A stretch of 64,000 nt of DNA from Saccharothrix ecbatanensis (GCF_014205015.1 NZ_JACHMO010000001.1:6448001-6512000), one strand, 5' to 3'. Counted from the stretch's first letter, positions 46,891 through 55,159 are shown. Made by a program: numbers and translations. Notes: generated by a model from the letters alone, not told the origin.

Positions 46891-48108
46891 TCAGGCTACT
46901 CCGTCCTGGCGGGCTGCCAAGGCCACAGCCGCGGCCACTTCCGGTCCGACCCGCGGGTCCAGCGCGCTCGGCACGATCCGGTCGACCGCGAGGTCGTCCG
47001 CGGCGACGGCGGCGATGGCCTCCGCGGCAGCCAGCTTCATGCCCTCGGTGATCCTCTTCGCGCCCGCGTCCAGCGCGCCGCGGAAGATGCCGGGGAACGC
47101 GAGGACGTTGTTGATCTGGTTCGGGAAGTCGCTGCGGCCGGTGGCGACGACGGCGGCGTGCGGCCCGGCCACGTCCGGGTGCACCTCGGGGTCCGGGTTG
47201 GACAGAGCGAACACGATGGAATCACGAGACATGCTCGCGATCAGCTCTTCGGACACCTTGGACGACGAGACGCCGACGAACACGTCCGCGCCGCGCAGGG
47301 CCTCGGTGATGCCGCCGCGCAGGCCGCTGCCGTTGGTGACCTCGGCCAGCTCGGCCTTCACCGGGTTCAGCGCTTCCCGGCCCGCGTGCACGATGCCGCG
47401 CGAGTCGACCAATGTGACCTCGCCGATACCCGCCGCCAGCAGGATCTTCGCGCAGGCCACACCCGCCGCGCCGGCGCCGGAGACGACCACGCGCTGGTTC
47501 GCGATGTCCTTGCCCAGCACGGTGTTCGCACCACGCAACGCGGCCAGCACCACGACCGCCGTGCCGTGCTGGTCGTCGTGCATGACCGGCACGTCCAGCG
47601 CCTCGATGAGCCGGGCCTCCAGCTCGAAGCAGCGCGGCGCGGCGACGTCCTCCAGGTTGACCGCGCCGAACGACGGGCGCAGCCGGACCAGCGTCTCCAC
47701 GATCTCGTCCACGTCCGTGGTGTTCAGCACCAGCGGGATGGAGTCGAGGCCGCCGAACGTCTTGAACAGCGCCGCCTTGCCCTCCATCACGGGCAGCGAC
47801 GCGCTCGGGCCGATGTCGCCGAGGCCGAGCACCGCGGTGCCGTCGCTGACCACCGCGACCAGCCGGTGCGCCCACGTGTACTTGGCGGCGAGGCTCGGGT
47901 CGTCCGCGATCGCACGGCTGACCCTCGCCACACCGGGGGTGTAGGCGATGGCCAGGGCGCGCGGGTCGGCCAGGGACGCGGTCGCGCCGATGGCCAGCTT
48001 GCCGCCCTCGTGCGCGCGGAAGATCTCTTCGTCGGTCAATTCGGTGGACGTCTGCGTCGAATTCACCGGTTTGTGATCCATCCGGAGTGGGTCGTTCAAT
48101 GCGGTCAC
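46891..48108 (-). CDS. NAD(P)-dependent malic enzyme
   Basis: Oxidative decarboxylation of malate to pyruvate, linking the citric acid cycle to gluconeogenesis. 405 residues, the short bacterial type without a phosphotransacetylase domain: YTPGVARVSRAIADDPSLAA, LGDIGPSASLPVMEGKAALF, PVMHDDQHGTAVVVLAAL, VSGAGAAGVACAKILL (dinucleotide site) and VFALSNPDPEVHPD. GTG at 48108 is chosen for its GGAGGG; an earlier in-frame start would add 30 residues unlike the family. Confidence 0.93.
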   Translation of the reverse strand: MTALNDPLRMDHKPVNSTQTSTELTDEEIFRAHEGGKLAIGATASLADPRALAIAYTPGVARVSRAIADDPSLAAKYTWAHRLVAVVSDGTAVLGLGDIGPSASLPVMEGKAALFKTFGGLDSIPLVLNTTDVDEIVETLVRLRPSFGAVNLEDVAAPRCFELEARLIEALDVPVMHDDQHGTAVVVLAALRGANTVLGKDIANQRVVVSGAGAAGVACAKILLAAGIGEVTLVDSRGIVHAGREALNPVKAELAEVTNGSGLRGGITEALRGADVFVGVSSSKVSEELIASMSRDSIVFALSNPDPEVHPDVAGPHAAVVATGRSDFPNQINNVLAFPGIFRGALDAGAKRITEGMKLAAAEAIAAVAADDLAVDRIVPSALDPRVGPEVAAAVALAARQDGVA

Positions 48109-48330
48109 GGAAGTCCCTCCTGCGGTGCGCGATACCTGCGGCGCACCGGGACCGGCGTTGTCACGCGGGTCGACGGGGCCTGCTTCGGACTCGTCCACGC
48201 GGTCTGCGGGACGGTCCTGGGGATGGTGTGCGGGCCACTATGGCAGCGACGCGGACGCCTGTCTGCGGTGCGGATCACAGTTTCTCCGCAGGTCAGAGGC
48301 GCTTTCGCAGAACGTACGTCCGGTTTTCTA

Positions 48331-48342
48331 GACCGACCGGTC
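48331..48342. promoter_or_regulatory. TetR-type palindrome GACCG-AC-CGGTC
   Basis: A perfect 5-bp inverted repeat, preceded by CTA, in the promoter region between the malic-enzyme and epimerase genes, 40 bases upstream of the TAGGGT box. This form is typical of TetR operators, but no TetR gene lies nearby. The whole 48109-48394 gap has no gene. Confidence 0.35.
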
Positions 48343-48381
48343 AGTTTCCGCAGGCAGGATCGGTCCAGAAACGGGGCGTTC

Positions 48382-48387
48382 TAGGGT
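48382..48387 (+). promoter_or_regulatory. -10 box TAGGGT for the epimerase gene
   Basis: TAGGGT ends 7 bases before ATG at 48395, with no Shine-Dalgarno between them. Confidence 0.5.
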
Positions 48388-48394
48388 GTGCGCC

Positions 48395-48988
48395 ATGCAG
48401 GCACGTGAGCTGAAAATTTCCGGCGCATTCGAGTTCACCCCTTCGGTGTTCCCCGACGACCGCGGTCTGTTCGTCGCGCCGTTCCAGGAAACCGCGTTCG
48501 TGGCCGCCGTCGGTCATCCGCTCCGGGTCGCGCAGACCAACCACAGCGAGTCCCGCCGCGGTGTGGTGCGGGGTGTGCATTTCGCCGACACGCCACCCGG
48601 TCAGGCGAAGTACGTGTACTGCCCGCGCGGACGGCTGCTGGACGTCGTGGTGGACCTGCGCGTGGGGTCGCCGACGTTCGGCGAGTGGGACGCGGTCGAG
48701 CTGTCGTCGGACCGGTTCAACTCCATGTACCTGCCCGAGGGGCTGGGCCACGCGCTGATGGCGTTGGAGGACGGCACCATCACGGCGTACATGTGCACGG
48801 AGGGGTTCAACCCGAAGGCCGAGCGGGCCGTGCACCCGATGTCGCTGGACCTGCCGTGGCCGGCCGACGTGACGCCGTTGCTGTCCCCGAAGGACGCCGC
48901 CGCGCCGACGTTGGCGGAGGCGCGCGACGCCGGACTGCTGCCGTCGTACGACGAATGCGTGGCGTGGTACGAGAAGCTGCGGTACTAG
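48395..48988 (+). CDS. dTDP-4-dehydrorhamnose 3,5-epimerase family protein
   Basis: 197 residues, RmlC-like cupin: DDRGLFVAPFQETAFVAAVG, QTNHSESRRGVVRGVHFADT (with the catalytic His) and LLDVVVDLRVGSPTFGEWDA, then the conserved YLPEGLGHALMALED. It acts on deoxysugar nucleotides for surface glycan or natural-product glycosylation. No other rhamnose or deoxysugar genes are adjacent, so the exact sugar is uncertain. Start supported by the leaderless TAGGGT box. Confidence 0.88.
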   Translation: MQARELKISGAFEFTPSVFPDDRGLFVAPFQETAFVAAVGHPLRVAQTNHSESRRGVVRGVHFADTPPGQAKYVYCPRGRLLDVVVDLRVGSPTFGEWDAVELSSDRFNSMYLPEGLGHALMALEDGTITAYMCTEGFNPKAERAVHPMSLDLPWPADVTPLLSPKDAAAPTLAEARDAGLLPSYDECVAWYEKLRY

Positions 48989-49007
48989 CGCTCGGGCGGC
49001 GAGCGCT

Positions 49008-49322
49008 CTAGCCAAGGCGTCGCGGGCGTGGCCAGAGGCGGATCCGGATCACGCCCACCACGTCGGCGGCGCCCAGCGTGCGTGAGTCGGTGGAGGCGAA
49101 CGGGTTGTCGCCCTCCACGTGCCAGCCCTCGCCGTCGCGCCGGACGGCCCGCTTGACCGACAGCTGATCGGGTCGCGCCGGCCACCTGACCAGCACCAGA
49201 TCGTTCGGTCGCGGAGTGGTCCCGTAGCGGACCAGGACGACGTCCCCGGACCGCAGCGTGGGGACCATGGACGGTCCGACCACCCGAACCAGTGGCAACG
49301 GATTGCCTTCGGGCCGTGCCAA
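49008..49322 (-). CDS. sodX: Nickel-type superoxide dismutase maturation protease
   Basis: 104-residue S26-type peptidase, much shorter than LepB and without a membrane span: VVGPSMVPTLRSGDVVLVRY supplies the catalytic Ser, SVKRAVRRDG the Lys, VEGDNPFASTDSR the last box. It removes the SodN propeptide to expose the nickel-binding N-terminus. The start is TTG at 49322, directly served by GGAGGTGATC; no ATG or GTG fits as well. It is divergent from sodN with 78 bases between. Confidence 0.9.
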   Translation of the reverse strand: MARPEGNPLPLVRVVGPSMVPTLRSGDVVLVRYGTTPRPNDLVLVRWPARPDQLSVKRAVRRDGEGWHVEGDNPFASTDSRTLGAADVVGVIRIRLWPRPRRLG

Positions 49323-49358
49323 CGATCACCTCCACCTGCTCGCGCCGGGGCCCCGGAG

Positions 49359-49364
49359 TAGGGT
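49359..49364 (+). promoter_or_regulatory. Possible -10 box TAGGGT for sodN
   Basis: TAGGGT lies 36 bases before the sodN ATG, leaving a short leader that holds GGGAGGAAAG. In Streptomyces the nickel regulator Nur represses sodF rather than sodN directly; no Nur palindrome was seen here. Confidence 0.35.
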
Positions 49365-49400
49365 TCGTCACGTCGGAGCATCCACTGTCAGGGAGGAAAG

Positions 49401-49820
49401 ATGCGACTTCTGTCGCGCATCCGTTCACTCCGCCGCCCGCTCCTGGAGGCCACCGCGCACTGCGACCTCCCGTGCGGTGTTTACGACCCGGCCCAGGCCC
49501 GGATCGAGGCCGAGTCCGTCAAGGCGATTCAGGAGAAGTACCGGGCGAACGAGGACCCGGAGTTCCGCGAGCGCGCCGTGCTGATCAAGGAACAGCGCAG
49601 CGAGCTCGTCAAGCACCACCTGTGGGTGCTGTGGACCGACTACTTCAAGCCGCCGCACTTCGAGAAGTACCCGGAGCTGCACGACCTGTTCAACAAGGCC
49701 ACCAAGGCCGCGGGCGCGTCGGGCACGAAGGGTTCCATGGACCCGGCGAAGGGCCAGGAGCTGCTCGACCTGATCGCCCAGATCGACAAGATCTTCTGGG
49801 AGACCAAGGCGGCAGCCTGA
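49401..49820 (+). CDS. sodN: Nickel superoxide dismutase
   Basis: 139-residue precursor of the homohexameric cytosolic Ni-SOD, which disproportionates superoxide. The propeptide of about 19 residues ends at EATA; the mature enzyme begins HCDLPCGVYDP, the nickel hook, with ligands from His20 (amino group and side chain), Cys21 and Cys25. The rest is a four-helix bundle. ATG at 49401 has GGGAGGAAAG. The partner protease sodX is divergent, and a classic T-rich terminator follows. Confidence 0.97.
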   Translation: MRLLSRIRSLRRPLLEATAHCDLPCGVYDPAQARIEAESVKAIQEKYRANEDPEFRERAVLIKEQRSELVKHHLWVLWTDYFKPPHFEKYPELHDLFNKATKAAGASGTKGSMDPAKGQELLDLIAQIDKIFWETKAAA

Positions 49821-49836
49821 CCGCACTGTTCTACCC

Positions 49837-49875
49837 GGCGCTGACCAGCGGAAGAGCTTTCAGCTGGTCAGCGCC
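49837..49875 (+). terminator. Rho-independent terminator of sodN
   Basis: GGCGCTGACCAGC (49837-49849) pairs with GCTGGTCAGCGCC (49863-49875), then TCTTTTCT. Perfect 13-bp stem with a T-rich tail. Confidence 0.92.
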
Positions 49876-49960
49876 TCTTTTCTGATGGTGATGAGAGGCG
49901 TGACCAGGACATGGCAGCTACCGGTGACTTCACGACCGTCCGCATGGGCAGCGCTACCTG

Positions 49961-50386
49961 ATGGCATCGCCGGTCGAAGCCCAGGTGCTCCTCTGCGACG
50001 CCGCCGTGAGCGACCCCTCGGGGAAGCTCCACATGCTCGGCGCGGGCTGGAGCACCATCCGGACGCCGCTGTCCCCGCACGCCGTCGCGGTCCTCTTCCG
50101 CATCCCGTGGGACCGGGCCAACCAGAAGATCGACTTCTCGCTGAAGCTGCTCGACTCCGACGGGCACCCGATCCAGCTGCCCACCCCGGAGGGTCCGCAG
50201 GAGCTGGGCGAGGAAGGCCAGATCGAGGTCGGACGCCCGCCCGGCGTCACGCCCGGCAGTCCGCTCGGCGGCGCCCTGGCCCTCTCGATCCCCCCGCTCC
50301 CGCTGCCGCCCGGCCGGTACGAGTGGCGGCTGCGCATCGCCCAGACCGACATCGGCACGTCGTTCGAGGTGCTGGGCGCCGCCTGA
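49961..50386 (+). CDS. DUF6941-like protein of unknown function
   Basis: 141 residues, beta-rich: VEAQVLLCDAAVSDPSGKLH, LGAGWSTIRTPLSPHAVAVL and RYEWRLRIAQTDIGTSFEV. This resembles the actinobacterial DUF6941 family; function unknown. No strong ribosome site precedes ATG at 49961, and no neighbour is coupled. Confidence 0.7.
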   Translation: MASPVEAQVLLCDAAVSDPSGKLHMLGAGWSTIRTPLSPHAVAVLFRIPWDRANQKIDFSLKLLDSDGHPIQLPTPEGPQELGEEGQIEVGRPPGVTPGSPLGGALALSIPPLPLPPGRYEWRLRIAQTDIGTSFEVLGAA

Positions 50387-50403
50387 CCTGAACCCGGCCG
50401 CGG

Positions 50404-51378
50404 TCACTCGGCCGGGTGGTCGACCGTGACGACCACGTTCCCCTTCTTGTGCCCGGTGTCGACGTGCCGGTGCGCCTCGGCGATCCGGGCGAACGGGTAT
50501 TCGCGGTCCACCACGATCCGCAGTTCGTCGGCCTCGATCAACTCCTTGATGACGGCGAGCTTCTCGTTCTTGCCCACGGACATGCCGAAGACGACCCGCT
50601 TGCCGCGCCGCGCCGACGTCCACAGCGACCAGAAGACGTTCACCAACCCGTCGGTCGACAGATAGCGCCCGTTCTTCTTCAGCGCCGGTTTCGCCCGCGG
50701 GAACGAGCTTCGGCCGACCGTGTCGAAAATGACGTCGTAAGTGTCGGCGTGACGGGTGAAGTCTTCCTTCGTGTAGTCGACGACGTGGTCGGCGCCCAAG
50801 GACCTGACCAGTTCGACGTTGCCGGGTCCGCACACGCCGGTCACCTCGGCCCCGAAGTGCTTCGCCAACTGGACCGCGTACGTGCCGATGCCCCCCGAGG
50901 CCCCGTTGACCAGGACCCGCTGACCGACGAGCACCCTGGCCTTGTCCCGGAGGAAGTACAGGGCGGTCGTGGCGCCGTCGACCGCCGCGACCGCCTCCGC
51001 GAACGACCGGTTGACCGGCTTCGGCGCCAACGACCCCTGTTCCGGCATCAGGCAGTACTCGGCGTGGCCGCCCAACGCGAAACCGGTGAACCCGAAGACC
51101 TCGTCACCCGGCTTGAACCGCCGCACGTCGACCCCGACGGACTCGATTTCCCCGGCGACTTCCGTGCCGGGGGTCCGCATCCGCCGTCTCGGTCTGAGCA
51201 GGCCGATGACGACCCGCCCCCACAACGGCTTTCCCTGGCGCATCCGGGACTCCGCCGTGGTGACGGTGGTGGCGCGCACCTTGATGAGGACTTCGTTCTT
51301 TCCCGGCACGGGTTTCGCGACTTCGCGGACTTCGAGAACGTCCGGCGACCCGAATCGGGCGTGCACGATTGCTTTCAT
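50404..51378 (-). CDS. Zinc-independent MDR oxidoreductase (quinone-oxidoreductase-like)
   Basis: 324 residues, NAD(P)-dependent medium-chain reductase: MKAIVHARFGSPDVLEVREV at the start, GRVVIGLLRPRRRMRTPGTE then the EVFGFTGFALGGHAEY loop, nucleotide-binding VNGASGGIGTYAVQLAKHFG, and GADHVVDYTKEDF. The Cys/His zinc ligands of classical alcohol dehydrogenases are missing. Probable quinone or enone reductase. ATG at 51378 has AAGGAA about 20 nt upstream, and TACGGT ends 5 nt upstream, a possible leaderless start. Confidence 0.9.
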   Translation of the reverse strand: MKAIVHARFGSPDVLEVREVAKPVPGKNEVLIKVRATTVTTAESRMRQGKPLWGRVVIGLLRPRRRMRTPGTEVAGEIESVGVDVRRFKPGDEVFGFTGFALGGHAEYCLMPEQGSLAPKPVNRSFAEAVAAVDGATTALYFLRDKARVLVGQRVLVNGASGGIGTYAVQLAKHFGAEVTGVCGPGNVELVRSLGADHVVDYTKEDFTRHADTYDVIFDTVGRSSFPRAKPALKKNGRYLSTDGLVNVFWSLWTSARRGKRVVFGMSVGKNEKLAVIKELIEADELRIVVDREYPFARIAEAHRHVDTGHKKGNVVVTVDHPAE

Positions 51379-51515
51379 GACGTACCGTACCGGGCTATTC
51401 CTTAAGGTTTCCTCAGCCTTCCGTGATAAGAGCCAGGCATTCGGAACCGCGATCACGGTGCGTGCCGCGGCCGGTGCGATCGGTGCCCCGCCCTGTCCCC
51501 GGACGGGGCCCTCCG

Positions 51516-51521
51516 TAAGCT
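51516..51521 (+). promoter_or_regulatory. -10 box TAAGCT for the phosphatase gene
   Basis: TAAGCT ends 7 bases before GTG at 51529; no Shine-Dalgarno is present. It fits the leaderless pattern. Confidence 0.5.
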
Positions 51522-51528
51522 CGGGCCC

Positions 51529-52134
51529 GTGACCTCACACGTCTACCTGCTCCGGCACGGCCAAACCGAGTGGTCCGAAAGCGGGCGGCACACCGGGCTT
51601 ACCGACGTCCCACTGACCGAGACAGGCGTGCAGCAGGCACGGCGCGCGGGGGCCGTGCTGGCCCGCCTGCGCGGCACCGACCTGCCGCCCGCGCTGGTGC
51701 TGGCGAGCCCCCGTCAGCGCGCCTGGCGGACGGCCGAGCTGGCCGGCCTGCACGACATCGAGCAGACCGAAGAGCTCGCCGAGTGGAACTACGGCGACTA
51801 CGAAGGCTTGACCACGCCGCAGATCCGGGAGACCGACCCGGGCTGGACGGTCTGGACGCACGCCGTGCCGAAGGGCGAGACGCACGACGAGGTGCACGCG
51901 CGCGCCGCCAAGGTGCTGGACCGCGCCCGGCACGCGTTGCAGAGCGGTGACGTGGTGCTGGTCGGGCACGGCCACTTCAGCCGCGTGCTGATCGCCACCT
52001 GGCTGACCCTGCCGCCGAGCGAGGGCGTCCACTTCGGACTAGACCCGGCGGGCACCACGGTGCTCGGCGACGAGCGCGGCGACCCGCAGGTGCGCAGGCT
52101 GAACGTGCCCGCGTGGGAAGTGGACGTTGACTGA
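51529..52134 (+). CDS. Histidine phosphatase (phosphoglycerate-mutase-like)
   Basis: 201 residues. The catalytic RHG motif is in VYLLRHGQTEWSESGRHTG, the second Arg in VLASPRQRAWRTAEL, the acid in ELAEWNYGDYEGL, and the second His in VVLVGHGHFSRVL. It acts on a small phosphate ester; no specific substrate can be named. The gene overlaps the acetyltransferase gene by 8 bases, so the two are co-translated. Confidence 0.9.
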   Translation: MTSHVYLLRHGQTEWSESGRHTGLTDVPLTETGVQQARRAGAVLARLRGTDLPPALVLASPRQRAWRTAELAGLHDIEQTEELAEWNYGDYEGLTTPQIRETDPGWTVWTHAVPKGETHDEVHARAAKVLDRARHALQSGDVVLVGHGHFSRVLIATWLTLPPSEGVHFGLDPAGTTVLGDERGDPQVRRLNVPAWEVDVD

Positions 52135-52612
52135 TCCTCGCGTCCGCCGCGTCCGCGAGGAGGACGTGCCCGCCGTCGTGGAGCTGGTCGAGGAACTGGC
52201 CGAGTACGAGCGGCTGCGGCACGAGTGCCACCTGACCGCCGAGCAGCTGCACGACGCGCTGTTCCGCCCGTCCCCCGCGCTGTTCGGCCACGTGGCGGAA
52301 GTCGACGGCCGAGTGGTCGGCATGGCCCTGTGGTTCCTCAACTTCTCCACGTGGCGCGGCACGCACGGCATCTACCTCGAAGACCTCTACGTCCAGCCGT
52401 CGCGGCGCGGCAGCGGACTGGGTGAGGCGCTCCTCCAGGCCCTCGCCGAGGAGTGCGTCGCCCGCGGCTACTCGCGGTTGGAGTGGGCGGTGCTCGACTG
52501 GAACGCCCCGGCGATCGGCTTCTACAAGTCGCTCGGCGCGATCGCGCTGGACGAGTGGACCGGCTTCCGCCTCACCGACGACTCGCTCACCCGACTGGGA
52601 CTGGGCGACTGA
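52127..52612 (+). CDS. GNAT-family N-acetyltransferase
   Basis: 161 residues. The acetyl-CoA site is LYVQPSRRGSGLGEALLQAL, followed by LEWAVLDWNAPAIGFYKSLG. TTG at 52127 is used: it overlaps the phosphatase stop (TTGACTGA) and has GGGAAGTGG just upstream. Similar to the spermidine/diamine acetyltransferase type (EYERLRHECHLTAEQLHDAL), but the substrate is unproven. Its 3' end overlaps the convergent membrane-protein gene by 26 bases. Confidence 0.9.
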   Translation: MTDPRVRRVREEDVPAVVELVEELAEYERLRHECHLTAEQLHDALFRPSPALFGHVAEVDGRVVGMALWFLNFSTWRGTHGIYLEDLYVQPSRRGSGLGEALLQALAEECVARGYSRLEWAVLDWNAPAIGFYKSLGAIALDEWTGFRLTDDSLTRLGLGD

Positions 52613-53084
52613 CGGCGGTCTGCCGGATCAGGCCGATCCACCACACGACCGTGAACGCGATGACGGTCGGGTTCTTCACGAACAGCAGCACGGCCAGGTA
52701 GGTCTGCCGCGCCGCCTCGGGCAGCAGACCGCCGATGCCCTGCTCGGCCCCGAGGTCGAACACCAGGAACGCCGCCGTCAGGAACACGCCCTGCCACACC
52801 AGGCTGGGCCAGTGGCGTGTCGCGAACGCGGTGAAGTTGTTCCACCGCAACCGTTCGCCACGGGTCGCCAGCCGCCAGATCGCGACGACCAGCAGGACCC
52901 GTGCCGCCATCACGACGACCTCCGACGCGAACGCCACCCCGCTCGGCACCTCGTCGGCCCAGTTCACCACCACGAGCCGCTGCACGGACGCGATCAGCGA
53001 CAACCCGACGACCACCGGCCAGTGCCGCAGGTAGAACCGCCCGGCCCACCTCGGCACCTCCAGCGCCAGCCTCAGCTCCGACAT
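52587..53084 (-). CDS. Small membrane protein next to a MarR regulator
   Basis: 165 residues with about four spans (PVVVGLSLIASVQRLVVVNW, MAARVLLVVAIWRLATRG, LVWQGVFLTAAFLVFDLGAE, TVIAFTVVWWIGLIRQTA). No family is recognised. ATG at 53084 has GGGAG upstream. It is divergent from a MarR gene, with a palindrome between, so MarR control is probable. Its 3' end overlaps the GNAT gene. Confidence 0.75.
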   Translation of the reverse strand: MSELRLALEVPRWAGRFYLRHWPVVVGLSLIASVQRLVVVNWADEVPSGVAFASEVVVMAARVLLVVAIWRLATRGERLRWNNFTAFATRHWPSLVWQGVFLTAAFLVFDLGAEQGIGGLLPEAARQTYLAVLLFVKNPTVIAFTVVWWIGLIRQTAVSRPVPVG

Positions 53085-53118
53085 CCCCGCCAACTCCCTC
53101 AGTAGGTAAACCTTTTAG

Positions 53119-53132
53119 TTCAGTGTACTGAA
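53119..53132. promoter_or_regulatory. MarR operator-like palindrome TTCAGT-GT-ACTGAA
   Basis: Perfect 6-bp arms, with TA pairs continuing outside (TTAG...AAATA). It sits midway between the divergent membrane-protein and MarR starts, upstream of the MarR -10 box. MarR operators of this length and AT-rich type are usual for autorepression. Confidence 0.6.
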
Positions 53133-53145
53133 ATATCGGGCGCGG

Positions 53146-53151
53146 TAAAGT
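53146..53151 (+). promoter_or_regulatory. -10 box TAAAGT for the MarR gene
   Basis: TAAAGT ends 7 bases before ATG at 53159 with no Shine-Dalgarno, again leaderless in form. Confidence 0.5.
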
Positions 53152-53158
53152 GACCGGC

Positions 53159-53608
53159 ATGGACGGCCGGGATCTCGGACGCGAGCTGAGCACCGCTGTG
53201 GTCGCGTTCCACGAGGCCGTGGGCGCGCACCTGGGCGTGACGGCGGTCGACCAGCGCGCGCTCGCGCTCATCGGCAGCAAGGGGCCGATGTCGGCGGGCG
53301 AGCTGGCGAAGGAGATCAACCTGACGCCCGGCGCGATCACCGGCGTGGCCGACCGGCTGGAACGCGCGGGCCTGGTGCGGCGCGAACCCGACCCGGGCGA
53401 CCGCAGGCGGGTGGTGATCAGCGCGATCCCCGGCGCGTTCGGACAGGTGTTCGCGGGTCTCTCGGCGGCGATGGACGACGTCGTGGCGCGCTACAGCCCG
53501 CAGGAGCAGCAGGTCATCGCCGACTGGGTGACGCGCACGGTCGACGTGGTGAAGGAGCAGACCAGATTGCTCAGCGCGGCCGGAAAGCCCGCTGCTGGTC
53601 GACCGTGA
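53159..53608 (+). CDS. MarR-family regulator
   Basis: 149 residues, winged helix: MSAGELAKEINLTPGAITGV, ADRLERAGLVRREPDPGDRRR with the DxRxR-type wing, and a dimerising C-terminal helix. It probably represses itself and the divergent membrane-protein gene through the palindrome at 53119. Ligand unknown. Its last 38 bases overlap the convergent DUF4328-type gene. Confidence 0.9.
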   Translation: MDGRDLGRELSTAVVAFHEAVGAHLGVTAVDQRALALIGSKGPMSAGELAKEINLTPGAITGVADRLERAGLVRREPDPGDRRRVVISAIPGAFGQVFAGLSAAMDDVVARYSPQEQQVIADWVTRTVDVVKEQTRLLSAAGKPAAGRP

Positions 53609-54272
53609 TCCGGCGCACGACGGACGCGAGCGCGAGGGCGGCCACGGCGAGGCACACCGCGCTGGCCCACGTCGAGCCCGGCAGGCCGATGAAGGCGACC
53701 GACTCGGCGCGCTCGGCCCTGATCTCCCGCGCGCCGGTGAACAACGACAGCAGCAAAGACCCCCACCACAGCACGACCAGCACGGTCACGGACGTCCGTC
53801 GGTCCGGCGACGTGCTCGCCCGGCCGGTGTCCAGCACCACCCGCATCGGGATGTAGGCGCAGGCCAGCGGCACGAACCAGCCAGCGACCGACCACAGCGG
53901 GCTGAACTGGTGCTTGCCGCCCACCGCGTTGTGCCGCGCGCGGAACAGCCAGATCAGCATGAGCACGGCCGTCGCCATGAACTGCATCAGGAACATCAAG
54001 GGCGCGAACCACTTGACGTGCAACAGCAGGGCCATGCCCGCGTCGGCGACGAGCAGCACGATCAGCGGCACGTGCAGCGTGGAGACGTCCCTCCACCGCG
54101 GCAGCGCCGGCCCGCCGTACTGCGCCGGCCCGTAGTGAGCCGGCCCGTAGTGAGCCGGCCCGTAGTGAGCCGGCCCGTACTGAGCGGGTGCGTACTGGGC
54201 CGGCGCGACACCGCAGTTGCGGCAGTGGGACATACCCGCGGCGAACGGCGCCCCGCAGTTCGGACAGTGCAT
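53571..54272 (-). CDS. Zinc-ribbon DUF4328-like membrane protein
   Basis: 233 residues. The N-terminal zinc ribbon has two CxxC pairs (HCPNCGAPFAAGMSHCRNCG). A tandem AQYGPAHYG segment follows, then about five to six spans (LIVLLVADAGMALLLHV, MFLMQFMATAVLMLIWLFRA, WSVAGWFVPLACAYIPMRV), matching the DUF4328 layout. Function unknown. ATG at 54272 has GGGGGG upstream. The 3' end overlaps the MarR gene by 38 bases. Confidence 0.85.
   Translation of the reverse strand: MHCPNCGAPFAAGMSHCRNCGVAPAQYAPAQYGPAHYGPAHYGPAHYGPAQYGGPALPRWRDVSTLHVPLIVLLVADAGMALLLHVKWFAPLMFLMQFMATAVLMLIWLFRARHNAVGGKHQFSPLWSVAGWFVPLACAYIPMRVVLDTGRASTSPDRRTSVTVLVVLWWGSLLLSLFTGAREIRAERAESVAFIGLPGSTWASAVCLAVAALALASVVRRITVDQQRAFRPR
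54131..54205 (-). repeat. Five tandem 15-bp repeats inside the DUF4328-like gene
   Basis: Units CGTAGTGAGCCGGCC at 54131, 54146 and 54161 are identical; the last two (54176, 54191) differ slightly. They encode the repeated five-residue AHYGP/AQYAP unit and keep the frame, so copy number could vary between strains. Confidence 0.85.
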
Positions 54273-54352
54273 CGATCCCCCCGCGAGAACCACCGCGAAA
54301 CCACCGTGAAATGCGGCCGCCGCATCGTAAGCACGCGGCAGTGCCGCCCGGA

Positions 54353-55159
54353 TCAGCCGTTCGACCGCTTGACACCGACGGCGCCGTAGGAAACCGCCTC
54401 CGCGCCGGTCTCCGGCTCGGCCTCGCCCCGCCACAGCGTCGCCAGCACGAGTCCGGGCTCCACCAGGTCGAACCCGGAGACCATCGCCTCGACCTCCGCC
54501 TTGGACCGGGCCACGACCGGCGTCATCGTCTCGACGGCCACGCCGACCAGCTTCGCCACCAGTTCCGGCTGCTCGTCGGCGGTGAGGTGGCTGAGCACGA
54601 GGTAGCTGCCGTCGGCCATCGCGTCGCGGTAGCGGGCGACCAGCTCGGCCGGGCGGTCGTCGTCCGCGATGTACGGCAGGATCGCGACCATCAGCACGGC
54701 GACCGGGCGGGACAGGTCGAGCAGGCCACGCACCTCGGGCGCGTTCAGCACCGCGTCCACGTCCCTGATGTCGGCCTCCGCGATGGCGGCGCCGGCGTTG
54801 TCCCGCAGCATGGTGCGGCTGTGCGCGACGGTCGCGGCCTCGTTGTCCACGTACACCACGCGGCACGTCGGATCGGCCTGCTGGGCGACCTCGTGCACGT
54901 TGCCGGCGGTCGGGATGCCGGAGCCGAGGTCCAGGAACTGGCGGATACCGCGCGCCACGCACAGGCGCACCGCCCGCCGCATGAACGCGCGGGTGTGCTG
55001 GACCATCTCCGCCGTCGGGACCCTCTTCATGGTCTTCTCGGCGAACTCGCGGTCGACCGCGAAGTTGTGCGCCCCGCCCAGGTAGTAGTCGAACAACCGG
55101 GCCACGTTGGGGCGCTCGACATCACCGTTGGTCGACACCCACCTCGGGGGGTTCTGCAC
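54353..55159 (-). CDS. SAM-dependent methyltransferase of the DUF574 type
   Basis: 268 residues. RPNVARLFDYYLGGAHNFAV and RREFAEK-type sequence open the family; RQFLDLGSGIPTAGNVHEVA is the SAM-binding loop and VVYVDNEAATVAHSRTML binds the ribose. This large actinobacterial family (S-adenosyl methyltransferase, PF04672-like) has no known general substrate. GTG at 55159 is chosen for GAGGTG 5 nt upstream; longer readings add residues unlike the family. Confidence 0.9.
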   Translation of the reverse strand: MQNPPRWVSTNGDVERPNVARLFDYYLGGAHNFAVDREFAEKTMKRVPTAEMVQHTRAFMRRAVRLCVARGIRQFLDLGSGIPTAGNVHEVAQQADPTCRVVYVDNEAATVAHSRTMLRDNAGAAIAEADIRDVDAVLNAPEVRGLLDLSRPVAVLMVAILPYIADDDRPAELVARYRDAMADGSYLVLSHLTADEQPELVAKLVGVAVETMTPVVARSKAEVEAMVSGFDLVEPGLVLATLWRGEAEPETGAEAVSYGAVGVKRSNG

